From contig DBRI01000009.1 in the NCBI GenBank assembly GCA_002306295.1, forward strand, positions 1-41,464: a DNA stretch of 41,464 bases, in the 5' to 3' direction. Below are positions 38,206 to 41,464 of the stretch, in pieces. The position numbers were made by a program, and so were the translations under genes. A model generated the notes under the pieces. That model was not told where the DNA came from and made no database searches. It saw only the letters and a list, made by a program, of their open reading frames with translations. How positions within the stretch are numbered: the stretch's first letter is position 1; each line of letters starts with the position of its first letter. The stretch is from Patescibacteria group bacterium UBA1372. Lineage in GTDB: Bacteria; Patescibacteriota; Microgenomatia; UBA12405.

Positions 38206-40971
38206 CTAATTTCCAAACAAATCGTCATAGCTTGGAGGTTTACCGGCAGTATCATCCTGTTTACTTGTAGCCATACCTGTATTCTGTTGTTTATCTGTAA
38301 TTTTTGTAGCTATTCTTGAATCTTCAATCTTACTTCTTACATCTTGTTCAGGTTCTTCTACTTCTACTTTTACCGGTCCTCTTTCAATTTTATCTTCTAC
38401 TGGCTTAATTGGTGCTGGTGTTTGATTTGTAGGAGTTAATGGTTTTACTTTCGTCAAATCTGGTTGTGGTACTGGTTTTGGCCCAAACGGATTAATCTTA
38501 TCATTTGTTTTATTAAGACCCTGTCCCTGACCAGCTTTCTCCCCAGTCAAGGGGAGAACCGAAGAGAGGTTTTGTTTGACTGGAGTTTGAGTCAGTGGCG
38601 GCAACACCCCACTCCCAATCCCTGACCCTTTGTTAGAACCTTTCTCCCCAGTCAAGGGGAGAACCGAAGAGGGGTTTTGATTAACTGGTGTTTGTGCTTT
38701 AAACAAATCTTGATATTTTGGTAATCCTCCTCCGCCAAACAATGTCTTACCTTTATCTGCCTCGGTTTTTTGTTTTGTCTCTTCATCTGACTGTTTTTGA
38801 TATTCTTCCAGTCTTTTTTTCTCTACTTCTTCCATCTCCGCAATTCTTTTTTCCAACCCTTCAACCTCATTCTCTCCCTTGTCAAGGGGAGGGTTAGGGA
38901 GGGGTTTATCTTCTTCATCTGTATGTTTTCTTCCCACCTCCACCACCACTGCTCCTTGATCCTGTTCTTTAGTTGTCACGGTTAAACTCCCTCCTTGTCT
39001 CGGGGTAGAACTAGGAATAGGTTTAATTTCATCCTCTGTTTTTGTCTCCCCTGTCAAGGGGGGAACCGAAGAGGGGTTTTGTTCCTCTTCTTCCTCCGCC
39101 GCCGGCATAGGTAATTCAGTTGCCTTGTCTTCCGGTTTACTCTCCAAAGTTACTGCATTTTGCTTCATTCTTAGTAGTTCTTCTGGGTCAGATGTAATCA
39201 GTTTATGTTCACTTTCCGATGCAATTACTCTTATAGCCACATGGTTTTGCCCGGCAAAAAATATTCCCTCCCCTTTATCAGCAGACAGCAATAATTGTTT
39301 TTCTCCTTCAGACAAGTAAAAAACATTACCCACGTTATCTATTGCCGCCGAATGTTGCTTCAATAATATTTGAATCGACGAATTAGTCACGATTTCTTTT
39401 CCGTAGGTAGTTTTCAAGAAATCATCTACATCTTGGGTTATTGTTGTTGTTCCCAAATAATATTTTCTGCCTCTTTTTATTATTCCTCTCAAAAATGCTG
39501 CTGAATCGTCAAATTGCATCAAATACCAAGCTTCATCCACCACCAATATTCTTCTTTTTAGCTGGGCTTTAACTATTGTCCATATATAGTCCAGTATTAT
39601 ATGCATTGCCACCGGTCTTAAGCTGTCTTCCAAGTTCTTTATTCCAAACACCACAAACTTATTTTTTAGATTGACTGTTGTTTTTTGATTAAACACCCCC
39701 GCAAAAGACCCCTTAATATATTTCTCCAGTCTGGCCGCCAACAGTTTTGCCTTTTCTTCCTCCATCCCAATCAGCGCTTTATACAAATCTTCAATCAAGG
39801 GTGCTTCTCTTGTCTGTGTCTCCGGATCCGGACTTATTCCTTTAGCTTTATATGCCGCCATTACTGCCTTATCCAATATCGATTCGTCCAGTGGATCCAT
39901 TTGTCCAATCATTATTTTAAATAGATTATGGATAGATAGTATCTTGTTGTTCAGAGCATTTTCTTTATCCTCATCATTTTTAAGCATCAAACTCAAATCA
40001 AACGGATTTATTTTTGAATCTTCATTGTATCCAAAGGCAATATATTGCCCTCCCACCGCGTCACACAAATCCTTATATTCATTTTCCGGATCTATCACAA
40101 TTATTTCCGTTCCAAACATCAGAGATCTCATTATTTCCAGTTTCACCATATAAGATTTACCCGCACCCGACGTTGCAAATACCACCGAATTATAGTTAGG
40201 CATTGAAAATCTATCAAAAATCACCAAAGATCCGTTATGTTCATTTATTCCATACATTATTCCCTTATCATCAGACAAATCAGAGGATACAAATGGGAAA
40301 GTCGTTGCCAGTGATGTTGTGTCCATGTTTCTGGTCACTTTCAATTTGTCGTAGCATACCGGCAAAGTTGTTACAAACCCTTCTTCCATTTGTAATGTTG
40401 TCTTTTTAGAAATTATCATCAAAGACCCCAAGGAAGATTCCAAATTTTTATTTATTTTGTCCAGTTCCTCTTTATCAGTAGCCGAAATCGTTACATAAAG
40501 TCCAAACTGAAAAAATCTTTCCTCTCCTTTTACCAGGTCAGCTTGTAAATTAAGTGCATCTTCAAGTTTTGCCTGTGTTGATGGGTTAACTATTCTGCCT
40601 CGCTGAATATCTGTTGTTAGTTCTGCCTCCATTTCGGCAATTTTTCTTCTCAAGTCATCCAACACTTCTTTACCATCCGTTGGATAGACGTACATCGACA
40701 CCGATAAAGATGCATCAAAGTTAATCAAGCCCGATAACCAATTTATGCCTACAAATCGGGGATATCCAGCTACAAACAAAGTCCTATAATACTTATTATC
40801 AATTCTTATATGGTTAAAATCAACCTCAATTGCTGATGGTGCAATAATATCTTTTGTCGATACCAAGCCTTCAGTAAAAGCTCTTACCTCGTTATTCTTT
40901 GATTCATTGGTAGCAGTTGGTTTCATTTCAACGGCTTTTTCCTTGTCTTTTTTCTTAAAAAAATTAACCAT
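38206..40971 (-). CDS. virB4: VirB4-type T4SS ATPase with long repeat-laden C-terminal tail
   Basis: 921 residues. Residues about 60-250 form the N-terminal VirB4/TraC region. The ATPase core has Walker A TSGAGKS (from G269), EIIVIDPENEYKDL, and Walker B ILVVDEAWYLMQ (D479, E480), then GRKYYLGTTTITQDVDDFL. This ATPase powers pilus assembly or substrate transfer. The start is decided by an AAGGAGG Shine-Dalgarno 8 nt before the ATG; the first 8 nt overlap the upstream stop. Residues about 620-921 are Pro/Glu/Lys-rich and probably disordered, containing five repeat-derived segments (PSSVPPLTGE, PIPSSTPRQGG, KPLPNPPLDKG, PSSVLPLTGEK, SSVLPLTGEK) and two PxYxDLF motifs. Ordinary VirB4 proteins lack such a tail. 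Confidence 0.93.
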   Translation of the reverse strand: MVNFFKKKDKEKAVEMKPTATNESKNNEVRAFTEGLVSTKDIIAPSAIEVDFNHIRIDNKYYRTLFVAGYPRFVGINWLSGLINFDASLSVSMYVYPTDGKEVLDDLRRKIAEMEAELTTDIQRGRIVNPSTQAKLEDALNLQADLVKGEERFFQFGLYVTISATDKEELDKINKNLESSLGSLMIISKKTTLQMEEGFVTTLPVCYDKLKVTRNMDTTSLATTFPFVSSDLSDDKGIMYGINEHNGSLVIFDRFSMPNYNSVVFATSGAGKSYMVKLEIMRSLMFGTEIIVIDPENEYKDLCDAVGGQYIAFGYNEDSKINPFDLSLMLKNDEDKENALNNKILSIHNLFKIMIGQMDPLDESILDKAVMAAYKAKGISPDPETQTREAPLIEDLYKALIGMEEEKAKLLAARLEKYIKGSFAGVFNQKTTVNLKNKFVVFGIKNLEDSLRPVAMHIILDYIWTIVKAQLKRRILVVDEAWYLMQFDDSAAFLRGIIKRGRKYYLGTTTITQDVDDFLKTTYGKEIVTNSSIQILLKQHSAAIDNVGNVFYLSEGEKQLLLSADKGEGIFFAGQNHVAIRVIASESEHKLITSDPEELLRMKQNAVTLESKPEDKATELPMPAAEEEEEQNPSSVPPLTGETKTEDEIKPIPSSTPRQGGSLTVTTKEQDQGAVVVEVGRKHTDEEDKPLPNPPLDKGENEVEGLEKRIAEMEEVEKKRLEEYQKQSDEETKQKTEADKGKTLFGGGGLPKYQDLFKAQTPVNQNPSSVLPLTGEKGSNKGSGIGSGVLPPLTQTPVKQNLSSVLPLTGEKAGQGQGLNKTNDKINPFGPKPVPQPDLTKVKPLTPTNQTPAPIKPVEDKIERGPVKVEVEEPEQDVRSKIEDSRIATKITDKQQNTGMATSKQDDTAGKPPSYDDLFGN
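38538..38573 (+). repeat. Family B repeat (variant) in the virB4 tail, copy 5
   Basis: CTCCCCAGTCAAGGGGAGAA then CCGAAGAGAGGTTTT, read on the minus strand as NLSSVLPLTGEK. Confidence 0.85.
38641..38676 (+). repeat. Family B repeat (variant) in the virB4 tail, copy 4
   Basis: CTCCCCAGTCAAGGGGAGAA then CCGAAGAGGGGTTTT, read as NPSSVLPLTGEK; nearly identical to 38538-38573. Confidence 0.85.
38873..38910 (+). repeat. Family B repeat in the virB4 tail, copy 3
   Basis: CTCCCTTGTCAAGGGGAGGG then TTAGGGAGGGGTTTA, read as KPLPNPPLDKGE. Confidence 0.85.
38988..39022 (+). repeat. Diverged family B repeat in the virB4 tail, copy 2
   Basis: CTCCCTCCTTGTCTCGGGGT then AGAACTAGGAATAGGTTTA, read as KPIPSSTPRQGGS. 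It has the same layout as the other copies but is more diverged. Confidence 0.6.
39045..39080 (+). repeat. Family B repeat (variant) in the virB4 tail, copy 1
   Basis: CTCCCCTGTCAAGGGGGGAA then CCGAAGAGGGGTTTT, read as NPSSVPPLTGE. Confidence 0.85.
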
Positions 40972-41464
40972 TTACGTTTCCTCCTTCTGTTGTTTTTGTC
41001 GTTACTGTCGGTGACCCGTAGTTTAAGTTAGTAACTTTTTGGTTTGACGCCGTTTCTTCATTATAAGTTTTATATAAAAGCTGTATTATTTCTTTGGTGT
41101 TTAGTTGCACAATTTCTAGCCCCAATCTGGAAAACAATCTCATGATATGATCCCTTTTTGGTATCAATTTTGCCTTAGCTTTTTCTACAATATATTCCTT
41201 ACTGTAAGGTAATCTTGTCGGTTTATTACCAATCTTAGGCAAAAAACCCAACATTGTTTTATCAGCGCTTTTTACCCCCAGCTCCATTATCGAAAAAGGT
41301 ACCACTACATAAAAAGATTTCGACAATACGTCATGTTTTTTAACCGTTTCTTCTATGAATCTTTTATAAGAAACAATTCTCTCTTTGAGTAGCTTATTGG
41401 TTTCCGTTTGTTCTACTTCGTTCAGTCTTCTTACATAATTACTCACATCTTTAGATTCCGACCT
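40964..41464 (-). CDS. TraC-like VirB4-associated protein, partial (N-terminus beyond window)
   Basis: The frame is open through the right edge (RSESKDVSNYVRRL...), so the GTG at 41446 is probably internal and the true start lies outside. The visible part is 166 residues: a helical stretch (KLLKERIVSYKRFIEETVKK), then SFYVVVPFSIMELG, KRDHIMRLFSRLGLEIVQLNTKEIIQLLYKTYNEE, and a polar tail. The FYVVVPF...LGL...L.T.E pattern is that of the TraC/VirB4 N-terminal-like proteins encoded directly before virB4 in CPR and Gram-positive T4SS loci. Its stop overlaps the virB4 start by 8 nt (ATGGTTAA), and its last codons carry the virB4 Shine-Dalgarno. No membrane helix is visible in this portion. Confidence 0.72.
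   Translation of the reverse strand, partial: RSESKDVSNYVRRLNEVEQTETNKLLKERIVSYKRFIEETVKKHDVLSKSFYVVVPFSIMELGVKSADKTMLGFLPKIGNKPTRLPYSKEYIVEKAKAKLIPKRDHIMRLFSRLGLEIVQLNTKEIIQLLYKTYNEETASNQKVTNLNYGSPTVTTKTTEGGNVNG

Noticed and set aside
38538..39080. CRISPR array in the virB4 region
   Set aside because: The repeats have irregular spacing, diverge from one another and are part of an open coding frame. They are family B elements, also found singly elsewhere.
1..41464. Alternative genetic code (UGA as glycine or tryptophan)
   Set aside because: The ligase gene at 1958-2917 stops at a TGA in the expected place, and conserved proteins show no in-frame TGA, so the standard code fits.

Overview
The window looks like a chromosomal segment of a Patescibacteria/CPR bacterium, most likely a Microgenomates-type lineage. 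This is inferred from gene content and style, not from a marker-gene tree. The signs are an AT-rich genome with the standard code, a minimal type IV secretion (T4SS)-like apparatus with several two-helix pilins, a DUF4012 protein, and secreted proteins with dockerin-like tails. Short hairpin repeats are everywhere, including inside genes, and -10 boxes lie directly before start codons. No tRNA, rRNA or CRISPR array was seen.

Layout. 1-5371 (minus): a partial cohesin/dockerin-like secreted protein, then a four-gene cluster of two RimK-like ATP-grasp ligases, an ATP-grasp-retropepsin fusion and a 7TM protein of the transglutaminase-associated family. 5478-13339 (plus): six tandem T4SS pilin-like genes, a secreted TIM-barrel glycosidase-lytic transglycosylase fusion, a VirB6/TrbL-like membrane protein and a 31-codon ORF. 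13364-19045: an unrecognised 831-residue protein, a membrane-anchored thermonuclease, a nucleoside-phosphorylase-like protein and a REP-associated (HUH) transposase. 19218-29081 (minus): ftsH, a GH99/WbsX-like dockerin protein, a DUF4012 protein, a Wzx-like flippase and an O-antigen ligase/polymerase-like protein. 29191-34617: the classic jag-yidC-yidD-rnpA-rpmH block (minus) facing dnaA-dnaN (plus), with DnaA boxes on both sides of dnaA. 34668-41464 (minus): a small anchored protein, a CHAP-like membrane protein, VirB4 and a partial TraC-like protein.

How the parts fit. The two T4SS blocks (pilins, VirB1-like, VirB6-like; then CHAP-like hydrolase, TraC-like, VirB4) plausibly form one envelope machine with its own cell-wall-opening enzymes. 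Wzx, the ligase/polymerase, DUF4012 and the dockerin proteins are surface-polysaccharide and surface-protein functions. The ATP-grasp/retropepsin/7TM cluster is the best candidate for an under-described system: a peptide-tagging amidoligase pathway with an attached protease and membrane partner.

Two window-wide signals stand out. First, 19 genes have a TANNNT-like -10 box ending 5-8 nt before the start codon, which suggests leaderless mRNAs. Second, every copy I found of at least three short hairpin-repeat families has the same orientation on the plus strand, and that strand is C-rich throughout, with no visible switch at dnaA. Several repeat copies sit in frame inside proteins (VirB4 tail, O-antigen ligase-like protein, DUF4012, FtsH).
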